Source: Vairimorpha apis BRL 01
Lineage: Eukaryota > Microsporidia > Nosematidae
NCBI GenBank assembly: GCA_000447185.1
Contig: KE647248.1
Coordinates: forward strand, 1 to 17,896
Direction of reading: 5' to 3'
DNA: 17,896 nucleotides
The notes beneath the pieces were generated by a model. The model searched no databases. It had not been told where the DNA came from and saw only the letters and a program-made list of their open reading frames with translations. Positions 1-9,480 of the stretch are shown here, piece by piece (positions within the stretch are counted from its first letter, which is position 1; each line of letters starts with the position of its first letter). The translations under genes were made by a program, and so were the position numbers.

Positions 1-985
1 CACAATGGTTAGCAAGCAGATCGTATTTGTGCTTTTTTTCAGTTTCAACAGCCCGAAGGTTGTCAAAGCTTGTAATTCCTACCTCTACCATTAGTATTTC
101 CTTTTTGATTTTATCCAGAATAAATACATCGGGTTTTATTGTACTTTACTTTGATACTTGTGGGAATTCTAGTATCTACCCGGATTTCTACACTTTTATT
201 TGCTCTATACTCTTGCAATGAGTGGTTCCTTATCTTCTTAGATTTAGTAAGGCCATAATTAAGGCAAAGCTGGAGATGTATACACCTCAAAGCTTCGTTA
301 TGCCTCCTCATGTAGTCATGTGAAAGCATTCTATCACATTGGGTAGCCATATGGTCTACCGATTTGTATTTGTCCCTACAATGAGGACATTTAATTCCTT
401 TCTCTAAAAATATATTCCTGTCTTGCAATGCACAAAGTGCCCCTTCCTCACGAGGTTGCATGTTTCCATGCTTAAGCCAAGCTGAAGATTCTTTGATGGA
501 TATCAAAGGGTCGGTTCTTATCCTGTATAGTTTTGAGTGATTAAATTTTTTTGATATATCACTATACAGGGAAGACTTTTGTGCTTCATCAAGCAACTTG
601 ATCGTAACTGGTCCTTCAATATTGTACTTACATTTTAAAAAACCTTCGATTTTAGAGAGATGTGTATTTCCATTGCTCTCGATTACAAGAATCGCTTTTC
701 TCCTAAGAAATAGCTCTTGGTTCGATTTTAGAGTGTTATTGTGTGAAAAAGCATACGTTCACTTTTCAACTCAACACTATTTAAGCCTCTTCCAAGTTCA
801 TTCCTTGGTAAGTACAACCTTTCTTTGCACGCGGGTTGTTGATGTACATGGTATTTGATTAGAATACCGTGAATACCATCATCTATACACTTGAACTGGT
901 CTGGGTCCATTTCCACAATTCCAACAAAATAATTTATTTTAGAGATCGCATATTCGTTCACTGCTCGTATTAAATTTTTTGCATA
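1..985 (-). mobile_element. LINE copy A (R4/Dong-like non-LTR retrotransposon, 3' part, broken, cut by left edge)
   Basis: This is a 5'-truncated LINE relic read on the minus strand from about 985 to the left edge. In order it shows the end of the RT/thumb region (728-980, containing KERLYLPR), a linker (597-759), a CCHC zinc knuckle with the spacing C-x2-C-x8-H-x4-C (336-389, CPHC ... H ... C), and an RLE-type endonuclease. The RLE catalytic Pro-Asp lies at 128-133, followed by EVGITS and a KHKYDLL helix. Two single-base frameshifts break the ORF, one in the T-run at about 746-750 and one from an extra base at 134-137. The second shift restores the first frame, so the RLE is readable to position 1. 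Upstream of about 985 the homology to copy G stops and AT-rich DNA begins. In R2/R4-type LINEs the RT primes on target DNA nicked by the RLE. This copy cannot encode that protein. Confidence 0.88.
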
Positions 986-1949
986 TTATTTAAAGACAAA
1001 ATTATTGAAATTTTCAAAATATTATCATACATTTATCATAAGAAATTAAAACTATTTATTAAAAAAAATATTTTTTATCATTTAAAACCTAGTTGCAACA
1101 CAAAATAGATTTTTTTGACTTTTTGACGGGTAATATTGTATTTAAAATACAACTTATCAATCTTTTTCTTATTTCTTTTTAGCATTGTTAATATTTTGTA
1201 ATTACTAATAAACTTTTATTAAAAAAAGAAATAATTTAAGATAAAAAATACAAAATATGAATTATTTTGAATTTTGATAATATCAATTTTTCGAAAATAT
1301 AAAGATTGTACTTAACATATATTAACTTAAAAAAATTAACAGAAATTATTTTCTTCATCATACATATATTTAAATTAAAAATGTATAACATAAATTACAT
1401 TTTTTAAAAAATTTACAAGCTTATATATAAATATTATTAATATGATTTTAAATGTTATCAACATGTATTTTGGGGGAAAAAGTAAATTAAAATAGTAACA
1501 TACAAAAAATTTATAATACAAAAATGAAAATGCGACAGAATGTATGAAAATGAAAAAAAATTTAATTTTTTTCTTAAAGCCAAGGTTAAAAAGTAAATAT
1601 ATATCTAAGTTACATATTTTTTGATAAGTTTATATAATTAAAAATTTTTATCATAAAACAACATTCTGGATCTATTTTAATTATTTTAGTGGTCATAGAT
1701 ATATTTAATTCATATATTTTATTTTAATATTTTTTATATAAAAAATTCTCATTTAGGTTAATTTAAGAATAAAAAAATCTTTGTTATAAGGATATAAATA
1801 TAAAAAATATTAAGTTTTAACTAATAAAATGATTTGAAACTATATTAATATTTAAACAAAAAATTTATTTTTTAAGATTTAGTGACAATAAGATAAAATT
1901 ATAAATAATTTAATAATATAATTATATATTTCTTTATTTTATTATTCTC
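986..1949. other. AT-rich stretch with no gene seen
   Basis: There is no reading frame of convincing length and no recognisable transposon motif here. The stretch is mostly A and T runs. A 17-base near-perfect palindrome (TTGTATTT-A-AAATACAA) at 1136-1152 is the only structure noted, and in this composition it may be chance. Confidence 0.6.
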
Positions 1950-2130
1950 TATTAGTACTAAAACCTACATTTAAACTTGAACTCTAAAGAAAACGATTGA
2001 AAGTATCCTTCTGAATCACAGAAGAGGATACGAAGAAGGCAGTATTAGAATCGGCGTTATTGAGTGATGGATACAAGTAATTGGTGTAAAAAAAAGAATT
2101 TTGAAAAAGAAAAGTGGCTTCAATATATAA
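1950..2130 (+). mobile_element. LINE copy B (C-terminal tail fragment only)
   Basis: This short GC-richer island translates (frame starting at 1984) to LKKTIESILLNHRRGYEEG, which matches the C-terminal tail of the LINE family in copy G (LKKTL-SISLERRRGHDW). Just upstream in the same frame is Tyr-Ile followed by TAA (1972-1974), where copies D and F have a CAA glutamine (IQS, MQS), and a TGA at 1978-1980. Downstream the frame stops at 2065-2067 (TGA) and 2128-2130 (TAA). Only the last part of the ORF is recognisable, so the insertion was either very short or decayed beyond reading further upstream. The match is short, but about 10 of 15 positions agree with copy G. Confidence 0.6.
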
Positions 2131-2330
2131 TTTTATATTTCTGTTACATTAATATAAAAAAATAATAAATATTTTATTTTATTTAAATATTTTTTAAAAC
2201 CAACAATATAAAGTGTTATTTTTTATAAAACATAAACAATATAAAATTTATTAGAATAAAGCTTAAAACTACTAAAATTACAATAAATATCAAATACTCA
2301 AAAATGATAAATAAATAAAACAAAATTTAA

Positions 2331-2925
2331 TCATATTTTTGTGTCAGTTTTTGTTTTCCACAAATTAAGAAGTTCATAAAAATTGTATGTTCGATTATTA
2401 TTCGTTTCATTCGTATCAGATGTTAATTCATTTACGTTTACAGTTTCATTTTGTAATTGGTTTTTATAAATATTTTTTTCATGATTAATTTTAGCATCAA
2501 ATTCCGCATATCTTTTTCCAAATCCACGATATATTAAAGTAACTGGTAACTTAACTACTTTGAAATCTGAACAATTATTATTGTATAAGCAGTTATTTGT
2601 GTCGTTCTTATCAGATAAATTCATTTCACAACCGTTAGGTTTTTTACCATGATGTGAAACTTTTTTATAAATATCATCATAAGGTTTTAATTTATGTAAA
2701 TCACTTGATATTTCATTTTTATTTTTCGTGTTAATTACTAAATTTTGATTTTCAATATGTTTATAATATTTTGTAGAAAAATTTTAAAATCAATGCTTTC
2801 AATGTTTTATTTTTAAATTATGATCAAAATCTTTAATAATAAATTTTATTTTATTTTTTTTAATGTTCAATGTTATTTTTAACTATTATTTTGCTCATTG
2901 TAGGGTTTTGGTTTTCAGGTTTCAT
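2331..2925 (-). pseudogene. Decayed gene of unknown function (hydrophilic, Asn/Lys-rich)
   Basis: An open minus-strand frame runs from about 2783 to the TGA at 2331-2333, some 150 codons. Its largest ATG-initiated part (from 2624) is 97 residues. The residues are hydrophilic (many N, K, D, T) with a more ordered middle, KLPVTLIYRGFGKRYAEFDAK. Upstream, the same frame continues through stops at about 2784-2800 into IKFIIKDFDHNLKIKH. A possible original start, ATG at 2923-2925, leads into MKPENQNPTMSK before a frameshift. This looks like a gene of about 195 codons broken by several stops and one frameshift. No known domain, signal peptide or membrane segment is visible, and it does not resemble the LINE ORF. 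The alternative is that only the ATG-2624 frame is a real small gene, or that the frame is open by chance. Confidence 0.4.
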
Positions 2926-3439
2926 TTTAAATTTTTTTTTGTATTAACTACAAACTTTTGAAACATGTTTTAAATTTTTTACCAATAATAAATTATATAA
3001 TTTTCTCTTTTTAACCGATTTATTAAAAATTTACTTAATAATATTATATCTTTTAATTTAAAGGTTACTTTTCTAGGATATCTTTTTTAAAAAATATTGA
3101 TATACAAGTTTAAAATTAATTTTTATATATATTTTTAATCAATAATTTTTTTTTTCTATATAAATATGTATTATTTTTATTTGTAATTTTTTTACAACCT
3201 AATATAATAAAGTGATATTTTTTAAAAATTAATAAAATAATAATATTAGCATTTTTTATAAAATTTTAGTTTCTTTTAGAAATTTTTAACTTATATAAAA
3301 AATATGTATATATATAATATTTAATTACAAAATTTCAATTACGTTTTTATATCTGTAATATCCTGTGTACCATATTTTTTAACATCTGTTTATTTTCAGA
3401 TTATTTAATTTAACTTTTAATTTACTTTCTCTCCAAAAA
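2926..3439. other. AT-rich stretch with no gene seen
   Basis: The sequence is almost entirely A/T runs and short TA repeats (for example around 3300-3320). I see no coding frame or recognisable element between the decayed gene on the left and LINE copy C on the right. Confidence 0.6.
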
Positions 3440-4138
3440 TTATATAAACAAAATTTATGAAAGGGAAATATCAAGTAGAGATTTTAATAATGATTAAAAG
3501 AGATTTTGAGAACAATAAAAGACTATTTATTAAAAATTATGTTGAATATTATTTTGCCACAGACGTAGGCATAAGGGTTACGACAATATCAAAACCTAAA
3601 TATATGACATACTATAGAGTAATATAAGTGTTTTTTTTAGATAATAGAAGATATAATAGAAAATACAAAAAGTCAATTATTCTATAAAATCGACAAAAAA
3701 AACAAAAATTTTTATTGTTAAAGTAGGTATTACAATATTTGAAAATTTTTGCACGATGAAAGTAACTTAAAAGCATAAATATGACTTACATCTAAGAACT
3801 GTTAAACAATGGACAGACTTGAAATCAAAATAGTATTTTAAGTTATGACCTGGGATATAATAAATATAATTTGTCACAAAAAATACAAAAATAGTGAAAT
3901 TAAGTATTAATATATTTATTCATATGTTCAAACGAAAATGCTAAAGATGACATTTAAGAGTTTATCAACGAATGCACAGATAGATAAAAACATTTTAATT
4001 GATTATACAGAAGTCGAAGAAATGAGAAAAATAATTTATAATGATTTTCTAATTCTGCTAAAAACATTTACGGCTATAAGGAAAAGTGGAATTAAAATAT
4101 ATATACTAAAAATAATTAATTTATTGCAAAACAAGTAA
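3440..4138 (+). mobile_element. LINE copy C (RLE and C-terminal tail, heavily decayed)
   Basis: Four pieces in changing frames follow the order of the LINE C-terminus. ATG 3457 to stop 3627 aligns with the region between zinc knuckle and RLE: KRLFIKNYVEYYFATDVGIR against KKIRNHSLQEYRANKSVEIR of copy A. About 3680-3790 gives FYKID then IFIVKVGITIFEN and KHKYDL, the RLE core, with its Pro-Asp replaced. Around 3842-3856 is VMTWD, followed by CHKKYKNSEIKY, matching VMTWDDVVTKYHKRHIKELE of copy G. The last piece (3911-4138, frame containing the 66-residue frame that starts at 3938) gives YVQTKMLKMTFKSLS, matching the tail. The 66-residue frame is therefore the LINE C-terminus and not a separate gene. 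At least two frameshifts and several stops are present. Confidence 0.75.
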
Positions 4139-5269
4139 ATAATAAAAACAAAATAAAAAAATAGATAATTTTTCATTTAATTATTTTTAAATATTATAAC
4201 AACATAAATATTATTTGAATATTAAAAATTGAAAATTCGATGTTTTTAAGTTTTTTGTTTTGTATATATATTCATTATAAAATCAATATTAATAGAAAAT
4301 AAATATTTCATTTGTAATGTAATAATTTTTTATCTTTTTTTAAGAGCACAAAATTATAGTGAAAAGATTTTAAATTTATATATTGATAAATTTTCTTACA
4401 AAAATCATTAATCTAAATTAAAGATATTAATATAATTAACAACCTAAAATTTAATTTATAATACAAAAAGGTTTATTTTTTATAAGTATAAAAGTAACTC
4501 AAGGATTAATAGATAACTTATTTGTTGATAGAAATACCAAAAAATATAATAAAACATTTATAAGGTTATTATATTTACAATATCTTTTAAATCATATTAG
4601 ATACAAATTAAAAAAAATAAAAATTTAATCAAAAAAATCATCAATACAAAATTAGAAAAATTATAATTTACTGTAATATAAAAAGTTTATATTAAATATC
4701 TAATAGATATAGTTTTTAAAACATTAAAGATTATAAATCTTTTAATTTTGAATTACGATAATATATTTTTATTAAAATAATTAGTTAATATAAAACATAT
4801 TATCTTATTACATTTTTGAAATTTTTTACTATCATATAGTTATAAAACTATTAAAAGTAGTTAAAATTTTTTTTTGCAAAAAATTATTTTAAATAAAATA
4901 AATTTTATATTTGTTATACAAAAATTTAATAGTTGTACAAATTAAAATCAAATATAAAATTATTTTGTATTCTATATATAAATTAAATATCTTTAATCGA
5001 CTTCATTCAACATAAATAAATAATTTAAAATATTTTATAATATTATTACATGAAACAACTGTGTGATTAATTATCAAAAAAATATATTTTTAAAATTATT
5101 AAAAATATTTGATAAATTTTAATTTAAATTAATTTTTACAAAATCCGTAAAAATTATATTTGCGACTCATAAATTAAATATTTTCTTTAATCGAATAAAA
5201 ATCAATTCATGAATTTAAAATGAAATTTTTTTCTTTTATTCATGTTAAAAATAAATACAAAAATTAAAA
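4139..5269. other. AT-rich stretch, one weak open frame
   Basis: Apart from the weak open frame at 4455-4628, which is listed separately, I see only A/T-rich sequence between LINE copies C and D. I tested all frames by eye for the family's landmarks (KERLYLP, the zinc knuckle, VGIT, LKKTLES) and found none. Confidence 0.55.
4455..4628 (+). other. Short open frame, possible gene fragment
   Basis: A 57-codon open frame without an ATG near its start ends in TAA at 4626-4628. It contains VTQGLIDNLFVDRNTKKY and a Leu/Tyr-rich helix-like end (RLLYLQYLLNHIRYK). The amino-acid mixture looks more protein-like than the surrounding A/T runs, with periodic Leu and charged residues. No family is recognised, and it does not align with the parts of the LINE ORF visible elsewhere in the window. 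It could be a fragment of the LINE N-terminus, of a lost host gene, or chance. Confidence 0.2.
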
Positions 5270-5660
5270 AAATTGTATTTTCGAAAATTTTATAATTAAT
5301 ATAGGACTCACATCTATTTACAATCTAAAAAAAATGGAGACAAAAAAGTTTAAAAATTACGAACTGTACCTAATGAACTAAGTTTATTACATGGGTGTAA
5401 GACAAGGATAATTTTTATTGAGTAAAATATAAGTAACAAAATAATAATATATTATGTGAAATAGAAAAAAAATTAAAATTTTAGATCAAATCGAATTATA
5501 GATTCAATCATTAAAGCTTAAGAAAACTTTAAATAATATTTGAGTATTAAAAAAAGAAGAGGAACTTTAAATTTGCGGAAATGAGGAACAAAAAATATAC
5601 ATGTTAAAATAAACTCGTTTTGTTTTGAAGCGATAATAACATAATGTAATAATGAAAATT
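5270..5660 (+). mobile_element. LINE copy D (end of RLE and C-terminal tail, decayed)
   Basis: In the frame of 5280 the translation FENFIINIGLTSIYNLKK then METKKFKNYEL matches copy A's LMVEVGITSFDNLRAVE then TEKKHKYDLL, the RLE core. A frameshift near 5370 leads to NELSLLHGCKTRII (from 5372), which matches the next conserved block, NELGIIHKCKTRIV when copy G is read through its breaks. Further on, about 5500-5565 reads IQSLKLKKTLNNI, stop, VLKKRRGTL. This is the family tail (QS..LKKTLESI...RRG). Three family blocks in the right order and spacing make chance unlikely. The stretch carries several stops and at least one frameshift. RT and zinc-knuckle parts are absent. Confidence 0.75.
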
Positions 5661-6563
5661 AATTTTTAAATAATAAAAACTTACATAATGTGATTAATAA
5701 ATTTTCATATTAATTGTTTTATTATTTATAAATCTCCATAAAAAAAATAATTTAAAAAGTTTCATTATTATACATTATTTTGAAATTTTTATACCAAATG
5801 ATAAACATTTTTGAATAAATTTTTTTAAATTATGAGTAAAACATATTTTAATAATGTTTATTAAATATCAAAAATTTTTGTAATTATAAATAAATCTTAT
5901 TTATTATATGAATTTTTTATATAAAAATATTATTCTTAAATATTTAGCTGCAAAAATAATAATTGTTTTTATACAAAATCATTTGTAAAAAATGTAATGT
6001 TATTTATACATCTTATAATGTACAAGTTAAAAAACTTTTATATACTTTAATATTATTCTTATAATATATTTATGTACATTTAAATTAATAATTTAAAAAA
6101 TAAATTAAAACAAAAAAAAATTATTTTGATATTTAGAAAAGAAAAATATATAACTCAATATATGAAAAAATTAAATAAAAAATTTTATTTTTTTAAAATT
6201 TTCGATTTTTATTTATATTGGCTTTTAATCATTAAATTTAAAATTAGATTTTAAATTGGTTTCACAAATTAAAAAAATCATGTAAAAAAATAATATATTG
6301 TCAAATAAATATTTACATTATTAAATTCAAAAAAATTAATATAAAAAGTGTTTAAATTTTTATTTCAATTATAAAAATAATAATATAAATATAGAAAAAT
6401 AAACATAAATTTTGAAAATATTATATTATTAAATGTTTTTTTATTTTTATTAATATTTTAAACATATTTATTGATCACTCCTAATTAAAATGAGTCATTT
6501 TCAATTTTTTAATTTAAAAAAATAAATTAAAAATTTTATATAAAAAAAGAAAAGTTTGATGGC
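5661..6563. other. AT-rich stretch upstream of the 369-residue gene
   Basis: I see no gene or repeat of substance here. The last 40 bases before the ATG at 6564 contain an AAAATTTTATA box (about 6531-6541) and a purine-rich run. Such boxes have been described near microsporidian starts, but in this composition the match carries little weight. Confidence 0.5.
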
Positions 6564-7673
6564 ATGTTCTTATTTTTAATTACAGTTTTATCATATAATA
6601 TATACAAACTCAATTTAAAAGCAAAAAATTATATTATTTTTGATTATGAAACATCAAGTGTCTTATCATATGATTTTTTAAAAGATGTTTTATCTAATAA
6701 TTTAGAACATCGTAATCTTTTTTTTTATAAAAATGAAAATTCTTCAGAATTATATTTTTATAAATTTTTTAATAATACTAACACATCAAAAGAAAACAGA
6801 GTTTATATAATTGAAAAAGATAAAAATTTTACTTTAAACAATTTTTTAATACCTATAAATAGATATTGTGAACTCAATGAAATTATTCCCAAATTTTTAT
6901 TAGAAAAATCAAATGAAAACATTCCAATAATTAAAGTAGAAAATTACGTAAATTTTAGTAAAGTTATTTGGAATAATATTTTGAATGATCAAATAAATAT
7001 TAATAAAACCAACACAATAAATATTATTTATAATATTTTGAATGAAACTGTAGCCTCTTTGACGTTACTTTTTAAAAATTATCCTCTTTTATTTTTTAAA
7101 AATAATGAAGAAAAAATTAAAAATGTTTTTGAAATAATATTAAATGCTAGTAAATATTCAACTACAGTTGAATTTAACACTATTTATAATTCATTAAAAA
7201 ATTTAGTTGAAAATTATAACGACAATTATATAATGCAAAGATATCATTCAATTAAAGGTCAAGATATAACTGAAGAGTCTAAAGATTTTTGTTTTAGTTG
7301 TTTGTTAACAGATATATCAAATATATTAGGATATTTTAACAATCCAAATCAATATTGTTTTGAAATTTGTAATATTGTTGAATATCAGACGAATTTTATT
7401 TTCGGTCAGTTCTTCGTTGGAGTTACGGTTGATTTAAACATTAATATTGTTAAACATGATTACACAAATAAGCCTTATATATTTATTTATGATAACAATA
7501 ATGTTAAAATTGATAAATTTATTACAATTGATTATGATGATAAATTTACCATTTTTTTTAACAAATTATTTTGTTTACAAAATGATATAAACAGAATAAA
7601 AGTAATAATTCATACAATCAACAAAATTTATGAAAGCAATAATATAGACTTAAAAAAAAATATCTATGATTAA
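6564..7673 (+). CDS. Hypothetical protein with N-terminal signal or anchor segment, 369 aa
   Basis: This is an intact 369-codon frame in DNA whose other long frames are broken transposons, so it is probably a real, selected gene. I do not recognise the family. Residues 1-14 (MFLFLITVLSYNIY) form a short hydrophobic segment followed by K-L-N-L-K, which suggests a signal peptide or a type II anchor and therefore a secreted or endomembrane product. The rest has no further clear membrane span. It is rich in Asn, Ile, Phe and Lys, with Cys at about 104, 243, 246, 265, 269 and 335, and an alternating hydrophobic C-terminal half (about 270-350). Start choice: the ATG at 6559 is in another frame that stops at once, so 6564 is the first usable start. 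It lies between LINE copies D and E, with no operon-like neighbour. High A/T at third positions matches the local DNA, giving no sign of recent transfer. Confidence 0.72.
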   Translation: MFLFLITVLSYNIYKLNLKAKNYIIFDYETSSVLSYDFLKDVLSNNLEHRNLFFYKNENSSELYFYKFFNNTNTSKENRVYIIEKDKNFTLNNFLIPINRYCELNEIIPKFLLEKSNENIPIIKVENYVNFSKVIWNNILNDQININKTNTINIIYNILNETVASLTLLFKNYPLLFFKNNEEKIKNVFEIILNASKYSTTVEFNTIYNSLKNLVENYNDNYIMQRYHSIKGQDITEESKDFCFSCLLTDISNILGYFNNPNQYCFEICNIVEYQTNFIFGQFFVGVTVDLNINIVKHDYTNKPYIFIYDNNNVKIDKFITIDYDDKFTIFFNKLFCLQNDINRIKVIIHTINKIYESNNIDLKKNIYD

Positions 7674-8589
7674 ACAATTTTAATTTAGTTTTATTAAATT
7701 TAAAAATTTATTTGAAGTTTTAAACAAAATAATATTTCTTATTAAAAAAAATTATAAAATTTATTTGCTCATATAATTTATTATTAAATTGAAAAAATTT
7801 AAATCTTTAACAATTACAATAAAAGCAATGCAAAAATTTTAATAAAATTGAATTACTCGTAATTATCATTATAATTTTATTAACATAAATACAAATATTT
7901 ATTATCTAAAATTAAATGTTGTTATAAAGAATTTTAAACATTGATTTTACAAAAAATTTTAAATACACAACTGAAATAAATAAATATTTTTTTAATTTAT
8001 ATTAGTAATTTTTTATCAATTAAATATTTTTACAAATTTTTTAATTATATAATGAAAATATTAAAAAAATAAATAAAGCATTAAAAAAAACCAAGATAAA
8101 TTACTTATTTATTTAATTTACGATGAAAAAAATCTCATATTTCATAAAACGAAATATAAATAATTGTTTATTATACTCAAAATATATAAATAAACTAAAA
8201 AAATTTAACATAAATTGTAACAAAAAATTCATTTTTTTATTTTTAATCTAGCAAATTTTAAATTATTTACACTACTCTTAACAAAGTTAATATCATTATT
8301 ATTCACATACTAAAACTTTCAATTTTTTTGGTTAATCAAAAACTTTAAATGTTAAAACTTTTTTGTTACATAAAAATAAATCAATATTTGTTCGTGTTTA
8401 TACATTTTATTATCTAATAATATTGGTTAAATTAATTATTAATTAATTTTTATCTCATAAAATATGTTTTAAAGTTTAAAATGTTTGTTTTCTTTCTCTT
8501 ATAATAAATTAAGGTTTAACGTTTATTTTTTAGTTTTTGTAACAGTATTACTATGTAATTTTCTGTGATAAATAAGTAACGTAAAAAAT
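7674..8589. other. AT-rich stretch with no gene seen
   Basis: This is downstream sequence of the 369-residue gene, with no convincing coding frame and no family motif on either strand. The part at about 8230-8450 is slightly less A/T-pure but translates to nothing recognisable. It could hold the decayed 3' end of LINE copy E. Confidence 0.55.
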
Positions 8590-8935
8590 GTATTTTTAAT
8601 TCATTCAAATAATGATTATTTTTGAATTATATGCTCTTAATCTTATTTTAAATTATTCTGAACTATAAATTTTCATACATTTTATTTTCAATATTTAGCT
8701 CTAGCATATATTTGATTAAAATTTTGTAACTAATCTATCCTATGTTATATGGAAATATTTTTAATTACACATATATAAAACTTTTAATTTCCTTTCTAAA
8801 AAGTCATAATTACTGTTTATAAATTTTTATTTGATAGGTTGTTTAAGCTTATCATTTCTACTTCTATAAGACTAATACTCTTTTTTCTTTATAAAATATA
8901 AACATATAAGTATTAATATTATCAATATTACATAT
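8590..8935 (-). mobile_element. LINE copy E (RLE and following region, heavily decayed)
   Basis: Read on the minus strand from about 8910, the translation gives VYIL, a stop, RKK, then after a frameshift ISLIEVEMISLNNL (8838-8875). This matches copy A's VFILDKIKK and ILMVEVGITSFDNL, that is, the RLE from its Pro-Asp region onward. Next come NYDFL (KYDLL in A) and KVLYMCN-KYFHIT, then a stop at 8740-8742 followed by DRLVTKF. That block corresponds to VMTWDDVVTKY in copy G, and the TAG sits exactly where copies C and G have a TGG tryptophan. Downstream NKIKSI may be the LKKTLES tail. Order and spacing agree with the family. Boundaries are approximate because both ends fade into A/T-rich DNA. 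Confidence 0.66.
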
Positions 8936-9183
8936 TAGTAATATAGGATAAATATTTATTATCAATACTTTATAGTTAATATTACATGTATTAAGTGAAT
9001 TATTATTTTATTTATTTTTCAAACTGCTTACTTTAAATTACTAGAAAACATTTAAATATTTTTTTGTGTCTTATTATGAGATAAAATTATAATATATTTT
9101 AACATTTTGTTACTGAGTGTTTACTGTTTTTTTTATTACAATGCGAAAACATGATATTTTACAAAAAAAGAAATTTTTATATA
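8936..9183. other. AT-rich spacer with no gene seen
   Basis: This short A/T-rich interval lies between LINE copy E and the GC-richer island beginning near 9184. No reading frame or repeat is supported. Confidence 0.5.
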
Positions 9184-9480
9184 ATTTAAGCGTAAGCTCT
9201 CTGTAGAGTAACTTGACTGAGTAGAGGGGCGAACTACACTATGTATGGTGTTTAAAAAAATTGCAACATGTAAAACGTATAATTTTTTATATGGGCTGCA
9301 AATTACGCGACATTGTTTCTGTTGTTTTACTTTAATGCCATCTGTAATAATTTTGACAATTTTGTGTTTGTTAGATCCTTTTATATTCTTCTTCGATGAT
9401 CGCTTTTTATAGATTTTTCAGATGTACTAATTGTATTTCTGCTTGTTGATGTACAGGGTCATTTATTCATAATTTTGCTA
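9184..9480 (-). mobile_element. Possible DNA-transposon relic (piggyBac-like C-terminal zinc-ribbon remnant)
   Basis: This is a sharply GC-richer island. On the minus strand a frame reads KQQKQCRVIC (Cys codons at 9310-9312 and 9298-9300), then YVLHVAIFLNTIH (His codons at 9268-9270 and 9241-9243). PiggyBac transposases often end in a zinc ribbon shaped like CRVC...C..C...LHV..CF..YH, so this could be a degraded tail, with the CF cysteine changed to Phe and the middle Cys pair missing. A TTAA at 9186-9189, the piggyBac target, lies directly beside the island's left end. The resemblance is short and partial. No DDE catalytic part is visible, and the sequence is not obviously the same family as the element at 16244. 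An alternative is an unrelated transposon or untranslated DNA. Confidence 0.27.

Noticed and set aside
27..221. Plus-strand open frame over copy A
   Set aside because: It is antisense to the RLE of LINE copy A and has no protein-like features. The minus-strand reading carries the family motifs.
598..858. Plus-strand 86-codon frame
   Set aside because: It is antisense to the LINE copy A thumb and linker region, whose minus-strand translation (KERLYLPR, FLRRKAILVIES) explains the sequence.
3938..4138. 66-codon plus-strand frame as an independent small gene
   Set aside because: Its first residues and the codons just upstream (YVQTKMLKMTFKSLS) align with the tail of the LINE ORF, in the correct position after VMTWD. 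It is therefore part of copy C.
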